Shown here: positions 23,761 through 35,771 of the stretch, piece after piece
Layout of the letters: every line of letters starts with the position of its first letter
Numbering within the stretch: the stretch's first letter is position 1
NCBI GenBank assembly: GCA_945910005.1
Contig: OX246741.1
Location: 13,096,890-13,160,889 of the forward strand
Origin: Isoperla grammatica
Taxonomy: Eukaryota > Arthropoda > Insecta > Plecoptera > Perlodidae
Direction of reading: 5' to 3'
Length of the DNA stretch: 64,000 nucleotides
The notes under the pieces: generated by a model
What the model was told of the DNA's origin: nothing
Databases searched by the model: none
What the model saw: only the letters and a program-made list of their open reading frames with translations
Position numbers and translations under genes: made by a program

Positions 23761-26702
23761 AAAAGAACACTCTAAGAATGGCGGAGTGGGCAAGAGGGTG
23801 TTGGAGGGGGGAGGAAGGGGGGGGGGGATGAAATTGTATTACGCTATGTTGTATCTCTGAAACCCGAGAGCTTGCAAGCTGCATGTCATAAAAAGAGTTA
23901 TCATTTTTTTTTCGACTACCTATATATATATATATATTTTCACGCATTTCTATTTGAGAGTAAACTCGATTTGGACAAAATAGATTGTCTACTACGAGAG
24001 ATGAACATCAGTTGTTGTTGTTGTCGTCTTCGTCTTCGTCGGCGGAAGAAACTTGAAAGAGTAAAGTTTTTACTAAAGAAGTTTGTCAAGAGATATAGAG
24101 AGCGCTATAGGTCTAAAACGACGAGTGCAGATGGGACGTTTGCGTTGGGCCTATCTCAAAGCGGATTGGTGTTTGGTTTAAGAAGAGTTTTACATCACAT
24201 CCTCTAAGATCACACGGGTGTTGCACCCAGATGCTTATATTCACACAGGTCTAACTTTCGCTCACAACGAAATACTTTCGATTCGGATGAGATCCGCGAA
24301 AACTACAAATCCGTAAAGTTTAGTTAGTGGAATGCATGAAAGTGAAACTAAGAAAGCAGAAAGCCCATTATCCGCGTTTTATAAACTAAGCTTTAGGCAA
24401 GATCATTCCTCTTGTTTTATGTTTAATACTACAAAGTAAGAGCTGCTATGTAAACAGACTTGCAGGGATGTCTGCTTCTATTTAAACTTGTTAATTTTAA
24501 TTTGTTTATTAATATAATGAACATGAACATAATAAACATTGCTCACCCAGTTTAACGTTTATTCGCCCCAGTTATCATTTTATTAATTAATTCTAAAACG
24601 AAAAGTGAGCTAAATGAGAAATCCAAAATCTTCTAACGGATCAAAATCAAAATGTCAAAATAAAAATCAATCAAAAATCAAAATCGAAATCAAAAATACA
24701 TTAATCATTAGTCAAACTCCCCAGCGAACTTCCCACTCGCTCCTCCAGCTCCGTGCAGACTATGAAACAATCTGGCGGCGACACACCAACTTCCCTCCCA
24801 ATTCCAAAAACCACAACCCTCATTCCTCCCAACCCGACCATCAACCCTTCGACGAATTCGATTCTCCACATAAATCTCGAGTATCGACGAAGACCACAAC
24901 ACCCCCTACTCGAGTGTCGATAGTCGATACTTACTGACGTATCGTGTTCCCAACCTGGGGTCCGCGAGCCCACATGGCACACGGGGCGAGGCTTACCTTC
25001 GTCCCATTGCCAGAGATCCGTTAACGAGATTGAAAACCAATTTCCGACACGAGGAAAGAGTATAATAAAAAAAAGGTGTGCTCACCATTGATGTATCCGT
25101 CCGCTTTATAGCCAGACCGCCAGAACAAAACGACTTGAACGAACATTAACCGCTTTCGCTCGCAACAAAGCTGTAGACCACACTATTAAAGCCAATAAAC
25201 AAACAATAAAGATAAATTAGCTTCGGTGTTCTGTTGATGGATTTGTATTAGGCGTAATTGAGTGTACACACCCTTTAACACCTTGGGAGAGAGCTGTTGC
25301 GATATGTTGTGTACATTCCAAAGAGATGTGTGGGGGGGGGGGGGGGATGTGTTGATATTGTTCGTCACAATACATACAGGAATGTACATATACCTTCCAG
25401 ATACATTTTAATTTTGTAAAGGTAAGAAAACATTTTAATGTTAACACACTGAAGCTATAATTAGAATATTGCGTTTATAATAATAGGCAAACAGTACATT
25501 GGTTTTATTGGATCGAGTTTCCGAATAAAAATAAATAGTAGTTGTATGTGTGCTTCTGATATTACCTCACAGAGTTTGGGCTGGAAGGGACAGGCTAAAA
25601 AATAATAATAACAATTGATCCGGCGAAATGCGCCATCCAAAATAGACGTGCTTGAAATAATTATATATGTTTTTAAAATTATTATATATATAATAATAAT
25701 TATTAGCATGTGACACAATACTTTTTAAAATTTAAATGGGGTCTATTATTTATGCAATTGCCATACTTTGTTACATCACGATCTGTATTTGCTGTTTGTT
25801 GAATCATATTTCTCATGTATTTTATTACTTTATGATAATATGCTTTTGTTTATCTTTTCTTCTGTTACTGTTATGTCTATGTTCATTCATATAGCAGCAA
25901 AAAGTACTGTTCTCTTTTTGGCAGATTCTCTTTCATCTGCTCTCACATTCTGATGAACATTCTTTGTATTACACATACTTTTTTGTTGAAATCTAAATAT
26001 TAATAAATAAAATTAACACTATAAGAATTTCTATATAACCCACATGCATAAAATCGATCACACCAACTTTCCTATAACATCATAGGCACACATCCCACGG
26101 TTATTTTTAGATATTCTATAAGTCTGGAATAACAAACAGGAACGCGCATTCCAGTACAAAAATAACCCATAGTTCCCAACGTTGTCTTATAAATAAAACC
26201 GGTCGTCATCTTTTATAGCCGGCCAACGTTGTTTCCGCGGTCTAAAAAATGTTTTTTTAGGTTTTATACGATCGTCAAGCTTAGCCCCGTTGCATAAACA
26301 TGAGTCCGATAGTTGTCTATTCTAGAGAGGGTTCACGATTCTCCCACTAGACCGCGCCACCTTCTATCTCATGAGCTGCTGTAAGTGTAAGTTGTTTGAT
26401 AAACTTTCCCCTCGTTAATTGTGAACGTGCCGAATACACCATCGAGTTAGGCCAGTACTTCCGAATGCCCCCTCCTCCACCCCCCAACCCCCCACCCCCA
26501 CACCCACCCACACGTCCCACCACCACACGTTCACTGTGCGACCCCCGACCAACGAAATACCACAACACCCCTAAGAGACGATAATATACTTTTTTATTTT
26601 TTTACTCCAAAAATTTTAAACGTTGCGACTTTTTAAATATGATATTCATATTCTATTGATTATACTTGAATTATGTTTGGTATTTTTATTTTGTATGGTA
26701 GG
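23761..26702. other. Noncoding stretch with G/C homopolymers
   Basis: G11 at 23817-23827, a TA run at 23920-23937, TTG and TCTTCG trinucleotide runs near 24012-24045, AAAATC repetition at 24640-24700, G15 at 25332-25346 and a C-rich tract at 26468-26525. AACCTGGGGTCCGCGAGCCC near 24953 resembles a hAT terminus, but no partner end was found. The 107-codon ORF at 24614-24937 starts in the AAAATC repeat and has no recognised domain. Confidence 0.5.
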
Positions 26703-26781
26703 CCTACATGTAAGCATTCAGGTCTACTTGATCTTGCCTATAGCGGAGATCTCATATAGACCTTGAATGTTTACATGCATG
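26703..26781. repeat. Inverted repeat near TAGGCCTAC
   Basis: ACATGTAAGCATTCAGGTCTA (26706-26726) pairs with 26755-26781 allowing a small bulge. The 28-nt spacer contains TTGATCTTGCC. TAGGCCTAC overlaps the left arm. It may be a short MITE or hairpin. Confidence 0.5.
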
Positions 26782-27030
26782 CTGGGAACATACCATGGAC
26801 GATTATTTTGCAATATCATTTCAGACTTTGCTCATGTATACATCCTATACTTGTGCACGTATGTAAATATATTGTTTAGGGTGAGTAAATAATTAAAATC
26901 CTCCTCCTAGCTGAGATCAAGTAGATCTTGGTAAATATTGAAATCCTTCTTCCATCTTCTCAGTGCACCGTGAGCAAAACCTGTACTGTCTCCATCGGCC
27001 GACTAACAGTTCACCCATCGACATAAACAT

Positions 27031-27213
27031 CTCTTTCTCTCTTTCTCTTTTTCTCTTTTTCTCTTTTTCTCTTTTTCTCTTTTTCTCTTTTTCTCTTTTT
27101 CTCTTTTTCTCTTTTTCTCTTTTTCTCTTTTTCTCTTTTTCTCTTTTTCTCTTTATCCCTTTTTCTCTTTTTCTCTCTTTCTCTCTTTCTCTCTTTCTCT
27201 CTTTCTCTTTCTC
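27031..27213. repeat. (TTTTTCTC)n pyrimidine microsatellite
   Basis: About 14 near-perfect 8-bp units are flanked by CTCTTT units on both sides, giving more than 180 bp of strand-asymmetric polypyrimidine. The SLFLFFSF-type ORF at 26963-27259 is its translation. Confidence 0.97.
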
Positions 27214-29192
27214 ATCCCTTCATTATCTCCGCCCACTACACGAAGACACGCGACAGTAAATTACCATCTCCACCTTCAATAACATGCGACAATGTCTGCC
27301 CGAGCGGAGATATGAAGTCTAGGCAATCATCACATCCGACAACATGTCTTACACAGTTACCTGACTATTATCACAAATAAACGAATAATGAATAAATCAC
27401 GGCGTATAAAATCTACATGGGTCAAAGGGCATAAGCAAAGAAATCCCTCCACGAGATTTGATATCTGTATACATAATAATAGACTCTAGACTCGCATGTA
27501 GCTGTCACCTTCAATCATATTCATCAATGGCCGTCCTACTCTAACGGGCCAACACAATGCAAGAGCATCACAATATTTTACCTCTAGTTGTGACGTCAGT
27601 TCAACGTTACCTTCATTCACGTCGCTACACAATGAGTCTGTCCCCGAGATTTACTTCGCGCTGACAGTTTGACTGAGCTCTACCACAATGCACTCGCGCA
27701 TATTCTGTGATGTTGGAATTTAAATAAAAAATATCCAGTTGGGGGGCTTTCCTTTATTCGTATGTTTACATTGCCTATTTGTGTGGCGAACGTAGATAAA
27801 TCAAGGGTGCAGATTGCTGTAGTGTACGACTGACTGTAAGTGTACGGTATAGCTGCGCGCAACGGAGGGGAAAACTACGAAATGAGGAGAAGGAAGACGG
27901 TGGAAAATGGAAAACGAACAAGTATGATTGATGTGAATTTATAATAAATATAAATAAAGATGAGTAGTAAGAAAAACAAAATAATTAGTACATGAAGTAA
28001 AAAGGTGATCAAGAAACAACAAAACAAGCAAACATGGAGAGAATGACAAATGTAGGAGAAATGATAATAGGGAAAGAGAAACGAGAAGAAAAAATACACA
28101 GTAAAACAGATGTCAAGTGAATGATGATAAACGAAAATCCGAAAGAAAAATAGAGAGGAAATTAGCGAGAAGCAAACAAGAGAAGAGGAGCAGCAAAGAA
28201 AGAATGGAAGAAGCGCAATAATGTCAAAGAGAAAGCGAATACCAGGTTCGGGCTAGCAACTTGGTATTAATTGGGAGGAAGCAAAATACAAATATAATGA
28301 GTACAAGGACTTACGGTAAATAGGAGGGCAAAAAAGTCATGTTGTCAACAAACCACAAACCTTATTAAATGAATGAACAGCATAGTAAAAATGATATACA
28401 AACAAGAATGTATAATAAGGAGTATGAAACATCAGGACTATAAAGAGAGGAGATGTGAGTGTGACAATAGATTATACCAAGGAAGTATATTGAATAGTAA
28501 AGTAGTACGACATAAAACGCCTCCCCTTCCTCCCCACTACAAAACCACAACAATTTCAGCAACTTGCCCGGGCAGGCCTACTATCGTAACTTTATTTCTA
28601 TTACAACAACTCAAGTTAGTTATTTTTAACAACGTCATAACTAACTTTCAACTTTTATCTCCTCTTAGACCCAGCAAGCAAGCGACCGAGTGCTGTTCTC
28701 AATGCAGAGCTGAACGACGAATAGGCCGCCAGCCAAAAGACTCGTCTCGTCGTTTCATAGCTGGGATTGAATAGATACATACTCTACTCCAATAGAGTAT
28801 CCTTCTGAATTCCAGCCAGATTTCTATGAGATGTTTTGATATATTATATAGTAGCGAGTCTCTGAGATCGCAAATTGACAGAATGGATCTCATGTCACAG
28901 CTGAGTTTCCCTCTTGTATCGTGAAGTGGAAACATAAATATAATTATGTCATACTCTGTGACATTTATAAATCCCAGTCGAAGCTAAAAAATTGCAACAT
29001 AAGAATTGAAGATTATAAAGGTCATATTCTAATTTATGGAATACTTTGTTACTTTTGTATGTGTTTCTGATAAAAATTAGTTGATTATTTATCGTATTAT
29101 GGATTTATCTATTTAACACCAACATGCATAATCTACATGTCACAACCTTTACTAGTAGCGTAGCCAGTAGATGGGCGTTGAGGAGGTGGGTT
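27214..29192. other. Unique noncoding stretch
   Basis: A CRE palindrome lies at 27591-27598. From 27870 to 28230 the plus strand is purine-rich (GAAGAAA types). The 133-codon ORF at 28373-28774 has no recognised domain and no codon signal, and is not called. Confidence 0.5.
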
Positions 29193-29205
29193 GGGGGGGG
29201 GGGGG
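29154..29205. mobile_element. Possible solo hAT-like terminus with poly-G
   Basis: TAGTAGCGTAGCCAGTAG followed by a G13 run (29193-29205) resembles the left end of the 43502 element (CAGTGGCGTA then poly-G). No matching right end or target duplication was found. Confidence 0.25.
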
Positions 29206-29249
29206 TAAATGCCCCCTCAGATTGCGAAGAGGAATAGGAGAGACAAAGC

Positions 29250-29357
29250 CGAAAAGAGGGGAAAATTGAGCAAGAAGATGATGAATGAGATGTACAGAGA
29301 TCAAAGATATCCGCGAGAGCCCTCTTTGCGGGAACCGGTCACCACGAAGAGGAACCC
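29250..29357 (+). mobile_element. Dispersed repeat family D, copy 2
   Basis: GAGCAAGAAGATGATGAATGA, TCAAAGATAT and CGAGAGCCCTCTTTGCGGG with ACCGGTCACCACGA match the minus strand of 40926-41045 and the plus strand of 6064-6172. The 62-codon ORF at 29209-29397 is derived from it. Confidence 0.6.
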
Positions 29358-29687
29358 AAAACCCACATCAACAGGTAAACAAAAGTCTGACAATTAAAAA
29401 AAAAAAATAACGGCCACAGAATTCGTGCCTTATTTCGTTTCGTAACTTCAGTAAAGTACATATTTTAATCTGCTAAAAAACCAAAATGAGACTGAAATAA
29501 CACGTGCATATTATCTCCTCTTATTACGCGCATCGTAGATTAAAAAGATCCCCGTCGTAACAAAACTCCGTTACAAAGAAACCAGGTACACGGCGAGACG
29601 GTATTTTGTTACACAAATTTCAAATTAATTTATTCCCATGCACAGTAGAAGTACCAACAACTCTGATCTCTTTGAGATGCCGAGAGA

Positions 29688-30443
29688 GCGAGGCTTTATA
29701 TCATCTCTGGATTCTCGTCTGATAGTCGGGCCGGTCTGATCTGAGCTACAGTCGGCTGCTCGGAACAGGGCGAGGCTTTATATCATCTCTGGATTTTCGT
29801 CTGATAGTCGGGCCTGGTCTGATCTGAGGTACAGTCGGCTGCTCGGAACAGGGCGAGGCTTTATATCATCTCTGGATTTTCGTCTGATAGTCGGGCCTGG
29901 TCTGATCTGAGGTACAGTCGGCTGCTCGGAACAGGGCGAGGCTTTATATCATCTCTGGATTCTCGTCTGATAGTCGGGCCTGGTCTGATCTGAGGTACAG
30001 TCGGCTGCTCGGAACAGGGCGAGGCTTTATATCATCTCTGGATTCTCGTCTGATAGTCGGGCCTGGTCTGATCTGAGGTACAGTCGGCTGCTCGGAACAG
30101 GGCGAGGCTTTATATCATCTCTGGATTCTCGTCTGATAGTCGGGTCGTGGTCTGATCTGAGGTACAGTCGGCTGCTCGGAACAGGGGCGAGGCTTTATAT
30201 CATCTCTGGATTCTCGTCTGATAGTCGGGCCTGGTCTGATCTGAGGTACAGTCGGCTGCTCGGAACAGGGGCGAGGCTTTATATCATCTCTGGATTCTCG
30301 TCTGATAGTCGGGCCGTGGTCTGATCTGAGGTACAGTCGGCTGCTCGGAACAGGGCCGAGGCTTTATATCATCTCTGGATTCTCGTCTGATAGTCGGGCC
30401 GGTCTGATCTGAGGTACAGTCGGCTGCTCAGAAGAAGGGACGA
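29688..30443. repeat. Minisatellite of nine 82-85-bp units
   Basis: Units begin AGGCTTTATATCATC at 29691, 29773, 29856, 29939, 30022, 30105, 30190, 30274 and 30359. Length changes come only from one or two bases at GGGCC(T/GT)GG and at ACAGG(G)GC. Each unit contains TCTGGATT, CGTCTGATAGTCGGGCC, TCTGATCTGAGGTACAG and GGCTGCTCGGAACAG. The first unit lacks the extra T and reads GAGCTACAG. No ORF is maintained. Confidence 0.97.
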
Positions 30444-31970
30444 GGAACATTTACTAGTGGAGTCAATATAGCAAATTAGTGCACAGAGTGTAAAAAACAA
30501 CGTGTAAAATAGCACATTCACTTATTCGGGTATGAGGAATTAAAAACTTAATGCCCCCAAAATAAAATATGAATACATTAAGAGTATTATAGTATAATAG
30601 ATAGAATTGATATTACACTGTGATTGCATCACTTATGTTAATTGTCATATATAGTAATGTAACGAAATAATTTAATGAACATAACTATCAATTATTATTA
30701 CCACAAGTTTAAATTAATCGACTAATTAAAATAATATATGTTGTCACTATAAATTGAAGTCCCCCACTGCAAATCAGTTTAGTTCCTGAGTGGGTAGACT
30801 CTAAATGTGAATTTATTTATTTATTTAACATGTTGAACACGAACATTATATCAATATGTTCAGAAGGATCATTACATTTTTTATGGGATGACATATTTTG
30901 GATTCATTTTTGACAATTTTAAAGCATTTTAGGCAAACAAAATCGGGGGTTGTGCAGGATTCGTCTACATTCAGCTATAAAGTATAAACCAGCGCGCAGA
31001 AAGTCGCCGCCAAATTTTACGCCTCTAACTGTGCAGCGGCTGATGTGTATCCAAGGAGTTCTCGTTGTTTCTCTTCAAAAACGTTCAACGAGAAAATTAT
31101 TCCGACTCCGAGTAAATAAACATTTCAAGATATATCCCGACCATTAAACACAGTTCTAGAAAACAGGGATTCAGTTACTTTCACGTTACGTTAACCATTC
31201 GCTGACGAAGATGGAGAGAAAACGGGGTTAAAACAGAAGCTCTCAATGGTAAGAAATGATTATTCTTACTGTTTTCCGTTTTTTTAAATTAACATAACTT
31301 TTGTATTATATTTCACTCAGATACAGTATTTAATTTGTTAATGTTAAGATTGAACAAAATGGCATTGATAATAGTATGACACAAATATTGTCAACGTTTT
31401 ACGATACATTGTGAGGTAAATACACCCGAGTACACAGGATTCTATTTTAGTAATGTAACCGGAATAAAACATAAACCTAAACGAGAACATTCGTAGCATA
31501 AATTTAAAATACATAAATATATCATCAACTTGCGTCAACTGAAACAAAAACAATGTATGCGAACATGAAAATCGCTAAAATAGAAATACAGTACTAATGA
31601 TGTTTACTTCCCTTTCTATTTCGGTACTGAAATTATTAATTATTAATTTTTAAGCACAGCAGAACAAAAAGAGTATCGAATGTACACGACTCGCCTTAAC
31701 GTTGTAATGTACAGTTTATTAATGAGAAACACAAATATCTATGACCCAGGAAAACATCATAGAAATCCTTCTGTAAAAATTTCCGCTCATTTGAATGAAA
31801 CCATCTACTTTCCAGAGCCACAACTATCGGTAATGATGCAATGTAGGGTACAATAAAAATTGAGTCCCTCCAGACTACATATTACGGCTACTGGAATATC
31901 TAGCAAAGAATACCACCATTCGTCTATAATGAGTAATGACTGATCAAATATTTAGAAAACAAAACCATTC
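30444..31970. other. Unique AT-rich noncoding stretch
   Basis: No gene was recognised. A TTTA run lies near 30812-30828. Confidence 0.5.
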
Positions 31971-31974
31971 GGTC

Positions 31975-32050
31975 AGGATTGCCTGTGGCTGGACTAGAAC
32001 CCAGGACATCCCCAATCATACTCTGTCTAGCACAAAGCCACGTGAAGTAG
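31975..32050 (-). mobile_element. tRNA-derived SINE head (degenerate)
   Basis: On the minus strand TGTGCTAGACAGAG is A-box-like. CCTGGGTTCTAGTCCAGCC, about 25 bp on, contains a B-box-like GGTTCTAGTCC. On the plus strand this reads as CTGGACTAGAACCCAGG. No complete tRNA fold is possible. Confidence 0.5.
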
Positions 32051-34198
32051 GTTAATGCTTCTGTGATTTGGTATAATCCCTATGCGCTATCAGTCATGGT
32101 TGGTGTGATGATGGATGATATAGGGCTCAAGGCTTATAGGAGTTCATAATACGAGGGGTGGTGCATGGATCAATGGACATGAAAAATGCCACAATCCGTC
32201 TTTGCACGAAATAGGAGGGACAGGGTACAGGTGGGGAAAAAGTGATCGTTGATTTTTTTAAATTTATTCTCAACTCTATAATACATGTTGCCAATTGGAT
32301 AGTCTGTCTCTAAAAGCAAAACATTATTTGTTTATACTTATTTCTTCTTATTATTGAATTGCAATTTTTTTGTAATTTTCAATTCATATTCTCGTTCTAA
32401 TATAATTTTGTTAGGGGCGTTCTAAGATAGCATTTCTTACTACTTTGCAATCATATTTGTATCGTTTTTCTTATAAATTGTGCAGTTTTATGTATAGTAT
32501 TCTTTTCGTCAATACTACTACAGCTAGTAGTAAAGAAACAATAATAATTCGACACTTTCAAAATGGCTTATAAAACGCGGGCATTTAATAGTCTAGTCCT
32601 ATCTTAGTACTGAAGTATGTATCTTAATACAAAAAACGATTGTAAATAGATTCTAATAACAAATAAGGACAGAATACATTAACGGGCAACTATCCACTCT
32701 AAGTAAATCTACATAACATGTTCATTGTCAGCTTAAATCTAGTTAATTGTAGATTGCAATCTTCCGTAACGATTACAGTCTTTAACAACTACTTGGCAGT
32801 ACATTGATTTATATTTAAGAGGGCGTCCACAGCGGCCAATCGAAAAGATGGGTATCGTATGCGTGTGTGCATTCATTACAGCCTAGGCCTAGGCAGAAAT
32901 TCAAAGCTCTCTCACTCTCTCTTTCTCTCCCTCTCTCTTTCTCTTCCTCACTTCCAGTAGCAATCCAATTATTTAGCAATCGACAACTTCGACATCACCC
33001 AAATTAAACCGTCAACCATTTTAGCGAAGTAGTCTGAAATCGAAACCACGCCCCCCCCCTATATAACCGCACGAAACTATTGCCAACTTTGACTCAATTT
33101 CCCCCAAATATTCCAATTAAACAGGAACTTAACACACATACTCAATTACGAAGACTTTCCTCTTGTTATACGGATCATAGCTGCTCAACGAGGCTTCCGA
33201 GTGTCACAATAATTCGAGACAACGCAAAGTGTTTGACGACAGCAGCGCCGCTCCGCGCGCTATCTCGCGTTTAAATAACGTACTAAATGTGGCATTATGG
33301 CGCCTGTTTAGATGTAACAACGGCACAAAGACGTTCACGTATGTGTTTGATTAAATCTCCCTCGTCACCATCACAAGAACTGAACTGTTGTGTATTTGCC
33401 TTCTATTCTGGGGATATGAGACGTTAATAATACAGTCCAATATCTTTAAGAGTGCTCAAACATACACAGCTAAAATGTTAAATAATTTATAACGTTTTAG
33501 CTCTTTTCTGAAAAAAGCAATGATCAATTAAAGTTATGGAATGATACGTACCTGGTTTGATAAGTCACAATGTAGTCCTACTCAGATAAAGGATACCAGA
33601 AACAATACCTGCGTGTGGATAAAACATCCCTTAAATTGTCCGATTTTATTTAATCTAAAACCAATATGTCAACAGTTTGGTCCACTTTTCAACTAACTAA
33701 TGAATGTTTATCCCCTTGTAGCTGTTATCAGCAAGCCTCCCCCCATCCCCCCCCCCCCCCTCCCGAAGGCCGGCCGCCCAAGTTCATAAATAATACTCAT
33801 TTGAAAGTTTTTAGACACTTACATTTTGAAAAGAAATCTTATAAAATTAATACAAAACATATGTTTATTAAGTAAATTTTTGTGTTTCAGCTGTGGATGA
33901 TTTATGAAGATGAAAATAAAGAGCCTCCATGCCCACGCCAGGAACGAAGCACCAACCAATGGTTTTCTAGCAGACCAGCACCAATGCCTAATTGGCCACA
34001 ACTAACAAAATGACGCCGCCTGAAGACCGGATGTGGTATAAAGTTTAATCGTGGGTGCTTGCGATTAAAAGCTAGTACAATCATGAACGTTACAGGGGTT
34101 GATTGATAACGGTAGTTCATTATGGCAGTTGGGAAATTATTCGACGTGATATAAACTTGTAAGAGCTCTTACAAACTTTTATCACAATCTCAACACAA
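32051..34198. other. Unique noncoding stretch
   Basis: CT-rich simple sequence at 32910-32950, a C9 run near 33050 and C14 at 33747-33760. No gene was recognised. The ORFs near 33666-34120 overlap on both strands without domain signal. Confidence 0.5.
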
Positions 34199-34338
34199 TA
34201 CTTACTTACTAACTTACTTCCTTATTTACCTACTTACTTACTTATTTACCTACTCAATTAGGTACTTACTTAGTTACTTACTTACTTAGTTACTTACTTA
34301 CTTACGTAATTACTTACTTACTTACTTACTTACTTACT
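34199..34338. repeat. Imperfect (TTAC)n microsatellite
   Basis: TTAC units with TTAG, TTCC and CAAT interruptions in the first half, becoming pure toward 34312-34337. Confidence 0.95.
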
Positions 34339-34657
34339 GTTTATCATGTGGAATTCATAAAATGTGTTACTATAAATGTAACAGAATACTCAGCCATCAC
34401 AGCGGCCCTTGAGGCTTTTAGCTTCCCATATTCACGTTGTATGTAAGTCTTAAGTCACGTGATCTACGGCTGACAGAAGGGGCTTTGCATGTGAGGACGA
34501 GAGCATTTTATTGTTATCTTGAAAACGTTAAAAAAAAGTGATTCTAACCAAATATTTGGTTTGATTCAGCTACACAACGAGTTTTAAAACTTTCAAAATA
34601 TTAAAATTGTTGCTATTATTATATATTTTTTTTTTTGGTAATTAATAAAACATGAAT

Positions 34658-34660
<3 letters not shown>

Positions 34661-34710
<50 letters not shown>

Positions 34711-34782
34711 CATGTCGTCTTTGCGGTATCAAGCCAAACACTCGTCCGAGAGGCCTTGATACCGCAAAGACGACATGCTTAT
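34661..34782. repeat. TA microsatellite abutting a perfect 28-bp stem
   Basis: (TA)n occupies about 34665-34707. The arm 34706-34733 is the exact reverse complement of 34755-34782 (ends ATAAGCATG, core GTCGTCTTTGCGG, inner end TATCAAG). After one bulged base, GCC continues the pairing. The loop is about 20 nt. This is the tip of the surrounding foldback element. Confidence 0.9.
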
Positions 34783-35069
34783 CCCCTGGTCAGGCCCGGC
34801 TTAAGGGTAAAATCTCGTGTACGCGGGAAGTGAAAATGCCGCCTATAATATGTTATTTCTCTGACAATAGCATGTTGTTAATCACCATTTTAAAGATGAG
34901 ATAACAAGAAACTTCAAAAGGCTTTTGTACTATTTTTCTAAGGAAACCTGCTCGGGGATAATTCATGCCCTAATTGTGAGGAATAACTTGATAGAATGGA
35001 CACGGGAAATTTGAGCGGACTCATCCCTTAGCATCCACCCTAATGACGGTAGAAAATATTGGCAAAACT

Positions 35070-35135
35070 TGATTATGATTCCCAGTGGTGGGTATTGAAC
35101 CAGCGATCTCCTGAACCAGAGTCTCACGCGTTACA
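35070..35135 (-). mobile_element. tRNA-like SINE head inside the hAT
   Basis: On the minus strand GTAACGCGTGAGACTCTGG is followed by GCTGGTTCAATACCCACC, a B-box-like T-arm. It is degenerate and sits within the hAT element. Confidence 0.45.
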
Positions 35136-35555
35136 CATTTATGTATGAAACATTTGGTGCGAAGGAAGCAACAACTATGCATGTGCAACTATTTATGTGT
35201 CATCAGCGAGTTATTTTATGAACTACTTGAAAGGGTTGGTCTGCTTTTTCGACTGGTTGTGTTATTTTAATATTTTACTTGGCAAGCACAATTAGTATTA
35301 TGCTCCTTTAGAAGAAGTTATTGAATTCTGTGTAATACATTAAAAAAAAAACTAACAAATATATACGTAAAAATAATATTTAAGACATAATTATGCGAGG
35401 CTATAGTTTGGATTGATACACGTTACATAATTTGTATTTGTATATGCCTACAAAACACCTCTAAAACATATACTGTCTAAAATTACCTTATGCAGCTTGT
35501 ACAACTTTACAAGAAAAATGTGATTTTCCGATAAATGTTATGAAAGTTACTGAGC

Positions 35556-35771
35556 GTGCCCTGCTTTCTAAAAGACGTACACCATCCTGGCCCGCCCTCC
35601 CCGAGTACACCCCTCACCTATATCACGAGTATTCAGGAGGCCGTCATCCCGAATGTCTGCCATCTCCGTCCCGTCATCCTCGCCCTCGAGATCGTGCTCC
35701 GCGTCGGCGTCAACGTGAGACTCATGTTTGTCGGCGCCCCCACCCCCCAAACCAACGATCAAAAATTTTGA
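35556..35771 (+). pseudogene. GC-rich coding-like fragment inside the hAT element
   Basis: The plus frame reads HHPGPPSPSTPLTYITSIQ, EAVIPNVCHLRPVILALEI and VLRVGVNVRLMFVG. Of the 60 codons from 35580, 46 end in G or C, although surrounding DNA is strongly AT-rich. The same triplets read on the minus strand give a 99-codon ORF (35568-35867) rich in Asp/Glu with G-first codons, so the true coding strand is not certain. GTGAGA (35715) and a strong acceptor (T8GCAG, 35811-35822) could bound a small intron. I do not recognise the protein. It may be a host gene piece captured by the transposon. Confidence 0.3.

Noticed and set aside
24950..24985. hAT terminus (AACCTGGGGTCCGCG)
   Set aside because: No matching opposite end or 8-bp duplication was found nearby.
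26963..27259. Phe/Leu/Ser-rich membrane-like ORF
   Set aside because: Translation of the TTTTTCTC microsatellite.
28373..28774. 133-codon ORF
   Set aside because: No recognised domain, unremarkable codon use, low complexity in part. A chance ORF is plausible in 64 kb.
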